The translations under genes were made by a program, and so were the position numbers. From Labilithrix sp. (GTDB lineage Bacteria > Myxococcota > Polyangia > Polyangiales > Polyangiaceae): a DNA stretch of 42,538 nucleotides. Where the stretch lies: assembly GCA_028287035.1 (NCBI GenBank), contig JAQBQL010000098.1, positions 1 through 42,538 on the forward strand, read 5' to 3'. Shown piece by piece: positions 25,171 to 32,471 of the stretch. Within the stretch, counting starts at the first letter, position 1. Every line of letters starts with the position of its first letter. Below the pieces are notes generated by a model. That model had not been told where the DNA came from, ran no database searches, and saw only the letters and a list, made by a program, of their open reading frames with translations.

Positions 25171-25694
25171 TGCGGGCCGCGGCCTTCCTCGATCGCGACG
25201 GCACGATCATCGAGGATCCCGGGTACCTGTCGGACCCCGCGGGGGTGCGGCTCCTGCCGGGCGCCGCCGCAGCCCTCCGAGCGTTGCAGCGCGACCGCGC
25301 GCTCGTGATCGTCAGCAACCAGTCGGGCGTGCCCCGGGGCCTCGTGTCCGCGCAGCAGCACGGGCAGATCCAGCAACGGCTCGCAGACCTCCTGGCTGGC
25401 GAAGGCATCGAGATCCTGGCGTCCTATTACTGCCTCCATCTGCCGGACCAGGGCTGCGCCTGCCGCAAGCCGGCGCCCGGCATGATCGTGCAGGCGTGTG
25501 GCGAGCACGCGCTCGACCCACGGGCCTCGATCATGATCGGCGACAAGCCCAGCGACGTCGCCGCGGGGCACGCCGCGGGCTGCACGACGGCGCGGCTCGG
25601 CGCGCCGCTCTTGCCGACGGACCCACGACCCGACCACGCCGGGGTCGACTGGCCCTCTCTCATGCAGCAACTGGAGAACGCTTGGAAACGCTGA
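25170..25694 (+). CDS. gmhB: D-glycero-D-manno-heptose 1,7-bisphosphate 7-phosphatase
   Basis: 174 residues, the usual length for the family. It is a HAD-family phosphatase with nucleophile D8 and acid D10 in AAFLDRDGTI, IVSNQSGV at 47-54 for motif II, CRKPAPGM for motif III, and IMIGDKPSDVAAGHAAG for motif IV. A zinc loop is visible as C88xH90 with C96xC98 (YYCLHLPDQGCACRKP), shorter between the two halves than in E. coli GmhB but with the same ligands. It removes the 7-phosphate between the kinase and adenylyltransferase steps. The anomer preference cannot be judged from sequence. The start overlaps the fused upstream stop, and its last 13 bases overlap the kinase gene. Confidence 0.92.
   Translation: MRAAAFLDRDGTIIEDPGYLSDPAGVRLLPGAAAALRALQRDRALVIVSNQSGVPRGLVSAQQHGQIQQRLADLLAGEGIEILASYYCLHLPDQGCACRKPAPGMIVQACGEHALDPRASIMIGDKPSDVAAGHAAGCTTARLGAPLLPTDPRPDHAGVDWPSLMQQLENAWKR
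25673..25676 (+). promoter_or_regulatory. Ribosome binding site that decides the TTG start of the heptose kinase gene
   Basis: GGAG lies 5 bases before TTG 25682, inside the end of gmhB. No other in-frame start nearby has such a site. Confidence 0.6.
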
Positions 25695-26674
25695 TCTCGC
25701 GGGCACGGGCCCGCATGCTCGTCGCCTCGTTCCAGCAAAAGCACCTGGTGGTCGTCGGTGACCTGATGCTCGACGAGTTCCTGCTCGGCGATGTCACGCG
25801 CATCTCTCCCGAAGCGCCCGTGCCGGTCCTCGACCTCACCGAGCGGCGCCACACCCCGGGCGGCGCGGCCAACGCTGCCGCGAACATCGTCAGCCTCGGT
25901 GGACGCGCCACCATCGTCGGGGTGGTGGGAGCCGACGCGCAGGGCGAGACCTTGCGAGCCGAAATGGGCCGAGCGGGAATCGAGACGACCGCGCTCACCG
26001 TCGATCCCGGTCGGCCCACGACCCAGAAGCTCCGGATCGTGGCACGTACGCAGCAGATCGTGCGCGTCGATCTCGAACGCCGCGACCCGCTGGATCCGCA
26101 GCGCGAGCAGGAGCTCGTCGAGCGCCTCGAGCACGCGGTCGTTGCCGCCGACGGCATCGTGGTCAGCGACTACGCGAAGGGGGTGGTGACCGAGGGCGTC
26201 CTCCGAGCGTGCGTGGCGCTCGCCGCGAAACGCGGCATCCCGCTCGTGGTCGACCCCAAGGTCCGGGACTTCTCGCGGTACGCCGGAGCCACGATCATCA
26301 CGCCGAACGTGCTCGAGCTGGAGTATGCCACCGGGCTCCAAACCCACAACCGAGACGAGGAGGTGGTGGCCGCCGCCCGCAGCCTGCTTCCCCGCCTCGG
26401 GGGCGCCGCGCTCCTGGTCACGCGCGGCGCGGCCGGCATGACGCTCGTGCCGGCCGCCGGACCTCCCGTGCACCTGCCCACGGTGGCGCGCGCGGTGTTC
26501 GACGTGACCGGAGCGGGCGACAGCGTCGTCAGCGCGCTCGCGCTGGCGCTCGCCGCGGCAGTGTCCCTGGCCGACGCGCTCGCGCTGTCGACGCGGGCCG
26601 CGAGCTGCGCGGTGGCGCGCCCCGGCACGGTGTCGGTGACCGCCGAGGAGCTGATCGCGTCGTTCGGCGAGTAG
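25682..26674 (+). CDS. hldE1: D-glycero-D-manno-heptose 7-phosphate kinase (stand-alone HldE N-terminal half)
   Basis: 330 residues from TTG 25682 (METLISRARARMLVASF). It is a PfkB/ribokinase-fold kinase with the HldE signature: VVGDLMLDEFLLGDVTRISPEAP in the first 55 residues, GGAANAAANIVSLGG in the sugar-binding region, VVSDYAKGVVT, VVDPKVRDFSRYAGA, ITPNVLEL and DVTGAGDSVVSALALALAA with the catalytic Asp of GAGD. It ends where the kinase domain of a normal HldE ends; the nucleotidyltransferase half is on the fused protein two genes upstream. It phosphorylates heptose 7-phosphate at C1. The original frame reaches much further upstream (to 24941), but that part is out-of-frame shadow. hldD, the final 6-epimerase, is not in this window. 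Confidence 0.92.
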   Translation: METLISRARARMLVASFQQKHLVVVGDLMLDEFLLGDVTRISPEAPVPVLDLTERRHTPGGAANAAANIVSLGGRATIVGVVGADAQGETLRAEMGRAGIETTALTVDPGRPTTQKLRIVARTQQIVRVDLERRDPLDPQREQELVERLEHAVVAADGIVVSDYAKGVVTEGVLRACVALAAKRGIPLVVDPKVRDFSRYAGATIITPNVLELEYATGLQTHNRDEEVVAAARSLLPRLGGAALLVTRGAAGMTLVPAAGPPVHLPTVARAVFDVTGAGDSVVSALALALAAAVSLADALALSTRAASCAVARPGTVSVTAEELIASFGE

Positions 26675-26692
26675 ACGCGGCCGGCTCCGTGC

Positions 26693-29551
26693 TCACCGGC
26701 ACGGCGATCCCGCGAAGGCGGGCTCGTTCTTCATGCGTTCCCGATGCGCCTCCCACGCCGTCTGCGGCAACTCTCCGAGCACGCGCGACGCCTCGGCACA
26801 GTCGCCCAGCAGCGTGAGCGCGTCGGCTTGGCCGAGCCGCGCCTCGAGCTTCTGAAGTGATTCCTCGCCTCTCAGCGGCCGGTTGCCGGCGGTGCGTTCG
26901 AGCTCGTCGAGCGCGCTCGCGAACTGGCTTCGGGCCAGATCCGGACGGCGCTGGGCGAGCGCGGCGTGCCCGAGACCGAGGTGCGCCTCGGTGGGGATGG
27001 TATCGACGAGACCCTCGAAAATCTGCGCAGCCTCCTCGGGGTGCTGCATGACGAGCGCCTGCTGCGCTGCCTGCAGATCGAGCTCGGGATGGTGTTCGTT
27101 ACGACGGGCGCGTGCCAGGTATTGCCGCGCGCGCGACGGGTTCTTCATGTCCCATTCATAACGAGAGCGCCAGGCATCGATCATCCCTGGGTGCTGGTCG
27201 AGAAGCGCGATCTCGTCCTCGACGCGGTCCTTGCCGGCGATGCCATCCTCGATCGTACCGAACTGCGCGCTCTTGGCGACGGCGTCGCGCGAAGCGTAGA
27301 ACAGGCGTACCTGCGTCACGATCATCGGGATCTCGATCAGAGGAAAACGCCAGAGCGCGGCGGTCTTCGGATAGACGTTCGGGGCGAAGCGTCGCGCGAG
27401 CTCGCCAAGGTCCACGCGGTATTGGGCCCAGCTCTCGCGAGCGCCGGGCACCACCAGGTAGGGACTGCCGTCGCCCAGCGAGCCCTCGCCGGCCTCGCCG
27501 CCGAAGAGCACCGTGACCGCGCGGTTGCCGAACCAGATCTGCGCCCCGTAGCGGTCGTCGAGGGCGGGCGCCATGTTGGCGCCGCGCGGAGGGCGGGCCC
27601 AGAACGTGAGAATGCCAGGATGGTCGGCGAAGTCGGTCCCGATCTCGACCCGGTGATCACGTACGTCGGGGTCCGTCACGTCGGGAGGTAGCGAGCCTGT
27701 CCACGCATCGCATGACGCCACGGCTTGGCAGGGGTCGAGGAGCTGACTCCTGGCGCGCGCGAGATCCGGTTCGAGGGTAAGCTCGACGCCTCGATGAGGA
27801 CCCGTGCGAACGGGACGCGCGTGAGCGCCGGGGCTGCCGTACCGTGAGCTGACCCAGTAGGTCGGGGTGGCGCTCGCCACGTCCCAGTACCGGAAGTCGG
27901 CATTCGGGACGGCGTGGGGCGAGAGGGCTCCTACGTCGGGATCGATGGCCACCGACTTGCGCACGGACGAGCTCAGGTCGGTCACGGTGACGCGCGCCCC
28001 GCGGACGAGATCGAACTGCGACATGCGGTTGGGAGCATCGATCGAGTACGCGGCGCTCTGTCCGGGAGCGAGCTCGGAGGGGCCGTCAACGTGCCAGGCG
28101 AGCGGCTGCGCAGTCATTGCCTGTACCCAGAAGCGCGGCGTCATCGTGGTGTGCCCGTGGTTCGCCACGGTGAGGTCGACGCGATAGACGAAGCCCAGGA
28201 ACGTGCGCAGCGGCGTGTTCACACGGAGCTCGACGCTCGCATCGCGACCCCGCGAGACCCAACCGCCCACGCCGACGAGGACCACCGCAGCCGCCACGAG
28301 CAGCGGGCGAAGCAACGGCCAGCGGAGGCGCAACAGTGGCTCGGGGGCGTCGTCGAGGATGTCCTTGCCGTCACGCGTGCGGAGCACGAGCTCCACGACA
28401 AGCGGCAATGCGTTGAAGTACCAGTAGGAGTTCAGGCTGCGATAATTGAAGAAGAACGCCACACTCGGCGCCATCCACAGAAGGATCACGCCGCCTCGCC
28501 ACGACGCAGTGATGGCGAGCAGTAGGGCGTAGAGTCCCCAGAAGCCAAGAGAGAAGAAGGCCTTCGGCACGCTGAGCCCCGCGTAGACGAGCAGGCTCGA
28601 GAGCCCCTCCCCGAGGGGCACCATGCTGGTCACGAGAGGCTCGACCACGCCTTGTCCCCACCCACGGGGATTCCAGACGAAGAAAGGCAGGTCGAGGACG
28701 AGGAAGACCATCGCCGCGATGGCCGCGAACGACGCCGCCGCCCGCAGCCGGTCGGGCGGAGCCTTCTCGGTGGCGATCCGTACGAGAAGGAACGGCGCGA
28801 GCAGCCAGGCATGCTGCTTGTAACTGCAAGCGAGCCCGAATAGCAGGGCTGCGAGGCGGGGCCGTCGCCAGGTCACCACCACCAGGCAGAGAAGGAGCGC
28901 CCAGACCGTATCCGTGATGCCACCAAAGGCAAACCCCAGGTAGGTCTCGTCCGCGAAGAACGGCAGCAGCACGAGAGGGCGCAGCTCTCGAGGTGCCGCC
29001 TTGAAGAGGATGGCGAGACATCCGAAGAAGGCCGCCGCGTAAGCAAGCGACGTCGGGACGTGGAGCAGGATGAACGGGACGAGGTAGAGCACCGAGAGCG
29101 CGGGGTACGCGAGGCGGTCCGACATGCCGCCGTTGTCGAGCGGAGTCTGGAACTCGATGGGCGTGCGCGAGCTGACGATCGCGCCGTACAGCGAGGTGTC
29201 GTAGGGGTTCTTGCCCGAGAGGAGGACGCGCGCCGCATAGTCCATGTAGACGTGCGCGTCTGTTGTGGTGGTGTACGGGGACGCGGCCCGGCCGACGTGA
29301 TCGGCGATGCCGAAGGTCACGAAGAGATACGTGAGCAGCGCGAAGAGCCGCCATCCGTCGAGCCACCGCCGGGCCCGGTCCGAGACGGCGACCATGAAGG
29401 CGCCGATACCGATGGCAAAAGCGCTGATCTCGATGAGGAGGACGAGCAGGCTGGTGCGGGCAAGCCCTCGCGATTCGGCAAGGATGCCGTATTGCCAGGC
29501 CAGACAGCCGACGATGATCCAGACGATCCGCGCGATGGGCGCCGACAGCAC
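26693..29551 (-). CDS. GT-C membrane glycosyltransferase (GT87-like) with periplasmic beta-sandwich and TPR extension
   Basis: About 952 residues from GTG 29551, which has GGAG 6 bases upstream; TTG 29569, 10 bases after TAAGGT, is the alternative. Residues about 5-445 hold roughly eleven membrane segments in a GT87/DUF2029-like arrangement, including DHVGRAASPYTTTTDAHVYM in the first loop, LACSYKQHAWLLAPFLLVR and NYRSLNSYWYFNALPLVVEL. Residues about 460-780 are soluble and rich in beta strand, with an Ig-like segment and one resembling a carbohydrate-binding sandwich (GILTFWARPPRGANMAPALD). Residues about 790-952 are TPR-like helices (LGLGHAALAQRRPDLARSQFASALDEL). Large periplasmic extensions on GT-C enzymes usually hold the acceptor or a partner protein. 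The protein ends 18 bases from the heptose operon on the other strand. Confidence 0.78.
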   Translation of the reverse strand: MLSAPIARIVWIIVGCLAWQYGILAESRGLARTSLLVLLIEISAFAIGIGAFMVAVSDRARRWLDGWRLFALLTYLFVTFGIADHVGRAASPYTTTTDAHVYMDYAARVLLSGKNPYDTSLYGAIVSSRTPIEFQTPLDNGGMSDRLAYPALSVLYLVPFILLHVPTSLAYAAAFFGCLAILFKAAPRELRPLVLLPFFADETYLGFAFGGITDTVWALLLCLVVVTWRRPRLAALLFGLACSYKQHAWLLAPFLLVRIATEKAPPDRLRAAASFAAIAAMVFLVLDLPFFVWNPRGWGQGVVEPLVTSMVPLGEGLSSLLVYAGLSVPKAFFSLGFWGLYALLLAITASWRGGVILLWMAPSVAFFFNYRSLNSYWYFNALPLVVELVLRTRDGKDILDDAPEPLLRLRWPLLRPLLVAAAVVLVGVGGWVSRGRDASVELRVNTPLRTFLGFVYRVDLTVANHGHTTMTPRFWVQAMTAQPLAWHVDGPSELAPGQSAAYSIDAPNRMSQFDLVRGARVTVTDLSSSVRKSVAIDPDVGALSPHAVPNADFRYWDVASATPTYWVSSRYGSPGAHARPVRTGPHRGVELTLEPDLARARSQLLDPCQAVASCDAWTGSLPPDVTDPDVRDHRVEIGTDFADHPGILTFWARPPRGANMAPALDDRYGAQIWFGNRAVTVLFGGEAGEGSLGDGSPYLVVPGARESWAQYRVDLGELARRFAPNVYPKTAALWRFPLIEIPMIVTQVRLFYASRDAVAKSAQFGTIEDGIAGKDRVEDEIALLDQHPGMIDAWRSRYEWDMKNPSRARQYLARARRNEHHPELDLQAAQQALVMQHPEEAAQIFEGLVDTIPTEAHLGLGHAALAQRRPDLARSQFASALDELERTAGNRPLRGEESLQKLEARLGQADALTLLGDCAEASRVLGELPQTAWEAHRERMKNEPAFAGSPCR

Positions 29552-29579
29552 TCTGCTCTCCGAGTTCAAGGCGGCGCGG

Positions 29580-29585
29580 ACCTTA
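29580..29585 (-). promoter_or_regulatory. -10-like hexamer TAAGGT for the 29551 gene
   Basis: TAAGGT lies 10 bases before TTG 29569 and 28 before GTG 29551. It indicates a separate promoter in the 76-base gap after the lectin-like gene. Confidence 0.35.
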
Positions 29586-29627
29586 CCACTGGCACCGCCG
29601 TGTGACGTCGCTAACGTCGCGCCCGCC

Positions 29628-30962
29628 TCAGGGCTCGGTCGACAAGCTCGCTCGCGTGACATGCAGGAGAGCATGCGCGCCGGGCGCGTGCCCCAACACA
29701 CCGATGCGCACGGTCGCCATGTCGAGGGGCTTCAGATCAATCAGACGGTCCTCGCAGGGGCCGCCCGCGAGGCAGACGGTCCCGTGCTGCGTGACGGCGT
29801 CGAAGGCGAGATCGATGGCGAGCCGTCGCGGCACCGTCGTCGGCGGCCCTGGCACGAACTCCAGCGACCCGTCGTTCTTCCAGGCCCCCGCGGTGAAGAG
29901 GATCGGATGTCCACCTCGACTCACGATCCCGGCGTCGAACACGCGCGTCGGCGGAGCCCACTCGCTCGCGCCCATGAGGCCGACGAACACGGTCGCATCG
30001 GTGAGCTCGTCGACCGTGAGCTCGACGCGCACCTTCATGCTGCGCAACGGAAACGGAAACGTGCGGAGCATGAAGCCGAACGCGGGATCCACCGCCACCG
30101 CGCGAGTCCGCGCGTCGACCAGGAGCCCGCGCCCTGGCTCGACCTTGCTGCTCACCGTGCCGACGTCCGGGTCGGGGAGGTTGAAGAGCCAGCGCTTCGT
30201 GTCGAGGATCTCGCCCGCGAAGTGGTCGTCGAAGCTCGTGACGGCCTGCCAGTCCAGCGTGGACAGCCCGACCGACCCGAGCTCGACGTCGACGTTCGGG
30301 AGGTCCTTGCGGAGGCGCACGCCCAGCACGATGCTCGCCTCGGTACCCTGGAACCAATGGACCGGCATGCTCGACACGGGGCGGCCATCGAGCGCGACCG
30401 CCACCGTATCGAAGACCGGCGCGAACTGAAGAGACAGGATGTGCCACGTGCCCGGTGCTGCCTGCACCTTTGCCTCCGTCGTGGCCCGACCGCTTCGGGT
30501 CGGGCCTGACACGTCCCCGCCGAGGTGCACGAACGGCTCGTCGGCTCCCGCGCCGCTCACGAACGCAGCGCGAAACGACCGTGCCGCGCGGCTCTGCTCG
30601 AATCCGACGAATGCCTCCACGCCGTCGCCGAGCGCCTCCGGAATCCGGAACCGGAAGGTGACGACCCCGTCGTCGTAGCGGCGCGGCGGCGCGACGAGGA
30701 CCAGCTCGTCACCCGCCTTGCCGCCGCCGCTGACGCGCATGACACCACCATGCGAGCTCGGCGCGAGCGTGCCGGTCGCGCGAGACGCGAAACCCGCAGG
30801 CAAGCCCGTGAGCGCGCCGAGCTCCTCGTGGAAGTCGCGGAGCTCGTCGCTCATGCGATGGCGCGCCGCCATCACGTGGACGCAGACCACGTACGCCAGC
30901 GCGAACGCGCTCGTCGCCCCGAGCACGCCGGCGACGATGCGCGCCGCGAGCGCCCTAGACAC
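29628..30962 (-). CDS. Membrane-anchored protein with two lectin-like (ConA-fold) domains
   Basis: 444 residues from GTG 30962. One N-terminal helix (residues about 4-28, LAARIVAGVLGATSAFALAY) acts as a signal anchor, so the rest faces the periplasm or surface. Two tandem beta-sandwich domains follow: residues about 70-215 (RRYDDGVVTFRFRIPEALGD, then GTWHILSLQFAPVFDTVAVA with a VALDGRPVSS strand pair) and about 235-440 (SFDDHFAGEILDTKRWLFNL, a phrase typical of LamG/GH16-like folds). No GH16 catalytic E-x-D-x-x-E motif is visible, so sugar binding is likelier than hydrolysis. The start overlaps the end of the upstream GT-C gene by 8 bases, so the two are made together and may form a unit. Confidence 0.72.
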   Translation of the reverse strand: MSRALAARIVAGVLGATSAFALAYVVCVHVMAARHRMSDELRDFHEELGALTGLPAGFASRATGTLAPSSHGGVMRVSGGGKAGDELVLVAPPRRYDDGVVTFRFRIPEALGDGVEAFVGFEQSRAARSFRAAFVSGAGADEPFVHLGGDVSGPTRSGRATTEAKVQAAPGTWHILSLQFAPVFDTVAVALDGRPVSSMPVHWFQGTEASIVLGVRLRKDLPNVDVELGSVGLSTLDWQAVTSFDDHFAGEILDTKRWLFNLPDPDVGTVSSKVEPGRGLLVDARTRAVAVDPAFGFMLRTFPFPLRSMKVRVELTVDELTDATVFVGLMGASEWAPPTRVFDAGIVSRGGHPILFTAGAWKNDGSLEFVPGPPTTVPRRLAIDLAFDAVTQHGTVCLAGGPCEDRLIDLKPLDMATVRIGVLGHAPGAHALLHVTRASLSTEP

Positions 30963-32439
30963 GCGCCGCCTGCCCCGCCGGCACCGGGCGGAGGCGGATC
31001 ACCTCGGGGGCATACGCGATCAGCCACACGAGGGGCACCACGAGGAGCGAGCCGTGCCCACCGAGGCCGACCAGCATGCCCCAGTTGAAGGCCGCGTCCG
31101 CGCGCGCATAGGGAACGAATGCGTCCTGGGCGTTGAGCGCCCCCTCCCCGCGCTGCACGGCCGGGACCACCACGTCGTAGAACGGGTTCAAGGTGAAGGG
31201 GTCGCCCTCCGGCAAGTGAATCAGCACGAACGTGCATGCGAGCATCATCACGCTGCTGGCCACGGTGAGCAGCACAGTGAGCACGTACGCGGCGCGCGAG
31301 CGGTCCGCCAGGAACGCAATGGGGAGCACGAGGAACGGCAGCACGGGCACGAGATGCCGCGGCCCGAGGCTACGCCCGCCGTCCCACGCGTAATACGAAA
31401 AGGCGAACAGCAGGTGGACGAGCACCCCCGGCACGGCGACCGCCAGGAGGCGCAGGTTGCGCCCGGTGGCGATCCACGCGCCCAGCCCCGCGGCATACAG
31501 GGTGACCACCGGACAGTAGAAGAGGAGCCCACGATAGGGGCTCACCAGGCTTCCCAGGGTGGCCGTGCGGTTGGGCATCCCGATCCCGAAGATTCCGCTC
31601 GACATGTGCGCACGGAAGAACGGCTCGCTCACGAACGTGTACGGAAGCGCCAGCCGGCCATAGCACCACCACAGGAATCCGGCGTGCAGGGCGAGTAGTG
31701 GGAGAGCCCCTATCGCGGTGAGCAGCACGACCCGTCCCATGCTGCGCGCCATGCGTCCACGCTCCCCGCACGCCAGCAGGAGGCTCACCCCGAACACGGC
31801 AAGGAAGAACGCCGTCGGATATTCGACGACGACCGCGGTGCCACCCAGCGCGCCCAGCGCGAGCAGCGTGCGTGTCGACGCGAGCGCACCGCGCGCCCGT
31901 GCCTCGACCGCGAGCGTGGTCATGCCGAGGAGCAGGAAGGCCGCGAGCTGGTGGCCGAAGAGCACCGTCGAGAATGGAAAGGCCAGGGTGCCGAAGGCGT
32001 ACGCGAAGGCCGCCAGCTCGGCGGCCGCCGCTCCGCAACCAAGTCGCCGAGCAAGCCGCCGCAGCAGCAACGCCGCCGCCACCCCCGGGACGCCAGCGAG
32101 GAGCAACGTGAGGAAGTAGAGTTTGCTGCGCTGCGCATCGAGGGAGCTGGGATCGATCCCGAAGGCCCGATCGGCGACGCGCAGCACCGCGAACGCCGGC
32201 ACCGCGAGCAACGAGATGCCCGGCGCCTTGTCCGCGTAGAACTTCCCTCCCACGTAGCCCTTGTCGAGCGTGCGATAGTGGACGGGCGTGATGTCCGGGG
32301 CATGCCGCGTCACGATGGCCTCGGTGAGCGCGAACCGCGTGGCCTGGTTGGGATCGCTGCCCGAGACGAAGTACGCGTACGTGAGGGCTGCCACCAGCCA
32401 CAGGCGGGCACGACGGAGCCAGATCCACGCGTGCGACAT
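30955..32439 (-). CDS. Polytopic GT-C-like membrane glycosyltransferase (GT39/PMT-like)
   Basis: 494 residues, about twelve membrane segments, almost no soluble tail. The first loop, SGSDPNQATRFALTEAIV, holds the Asp used by PMT/ArnT-type GT-C enzymes, followed by GGKFYADKAPGISLLAVPAF, a pattern shared with GT39-like and DUF-type mannosyltransferases. LGTLGSLVSPYRGLLFYCPV and GGRSLGPRHLVPVLPFLVLP are further conserved-looking loops. Donor and acceptor are unknown. ATG 32439 is 11 bases from a TAGCAT hexamer that overlaps the -10 of the divergent gene. The next gene downstream begins inside its last codons. Confidence 0.8.
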   Translation of the reverse strand: MSHAWIWLRRARLWLVAALTYAYFVSGSDPNQATRFALTEAIVTRHAPDITPVHYRTLDKGYVGGKFYADKAPGISLLAVPAFAVLRVADRAFGIDPSSLDAQRSKLYFLTLLLAGVPGVAAALLLRRLARRLGCGAAAAELAAFAYAFGTLAFPFSTVLFGHQLAAFLLLGMTTLAVEARARGALASTRTLLALGALGGTAVVVEYPTAFFLAVFGVSLLLACGERGRMARSMGRVVLLTAIGALPLLALHAGFLWWCYGRLALPYTFVSEPFFRAHMSSGIFGIGMPNRTATLGSLVSPYRGLLFYCPVVTLYAAGLGAWIATGRNLRLLAVAVPGVLVHLLFAFSYYAWDGGRSLGPRHLVPVLPFLVLPIAFLADRSRAAYVLTVLLTVASSVMMLACTFVLIHLPEGDPFTLNPFYDVVVPAVQRGEGALNAQDAFVPYARADAAFNWGMLVGLGGHGSLLVVPLVWLIAYAPEVIRLRPVPAGQAARV

Positions 32440-32450
32440 CGGCGAGCGGC

Positions 32451-32460
32451 ATGCTAGCGT
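32451..32460. promoter_or_regulatory. Shared, near-symmetric divergent promoter core
   Basis: ATGCTAGCGT holds TAGCGT on the plus strand (32455-32460) and TAGCAT on the minus strand (32451-32456), overlapping at TA. Each hexamer ends exactly 11 bases before a start codon: ATG 32472 forward and ATG 32439 reverse. Only 32 bases separate the two start codons, so both promoters must use this site. Confidence 0.5.
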
Positions 32461-32471
32461 GCGCGCGCCAG

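Noticed and set aside
24941..25681. 5' extension of the heptose kinase frame
   Set aside because: It is out of frame over the adenylyltransferase domain and gmhB. TTG 25682 with GGAG upstream is the natural start of a PfkB kinase.
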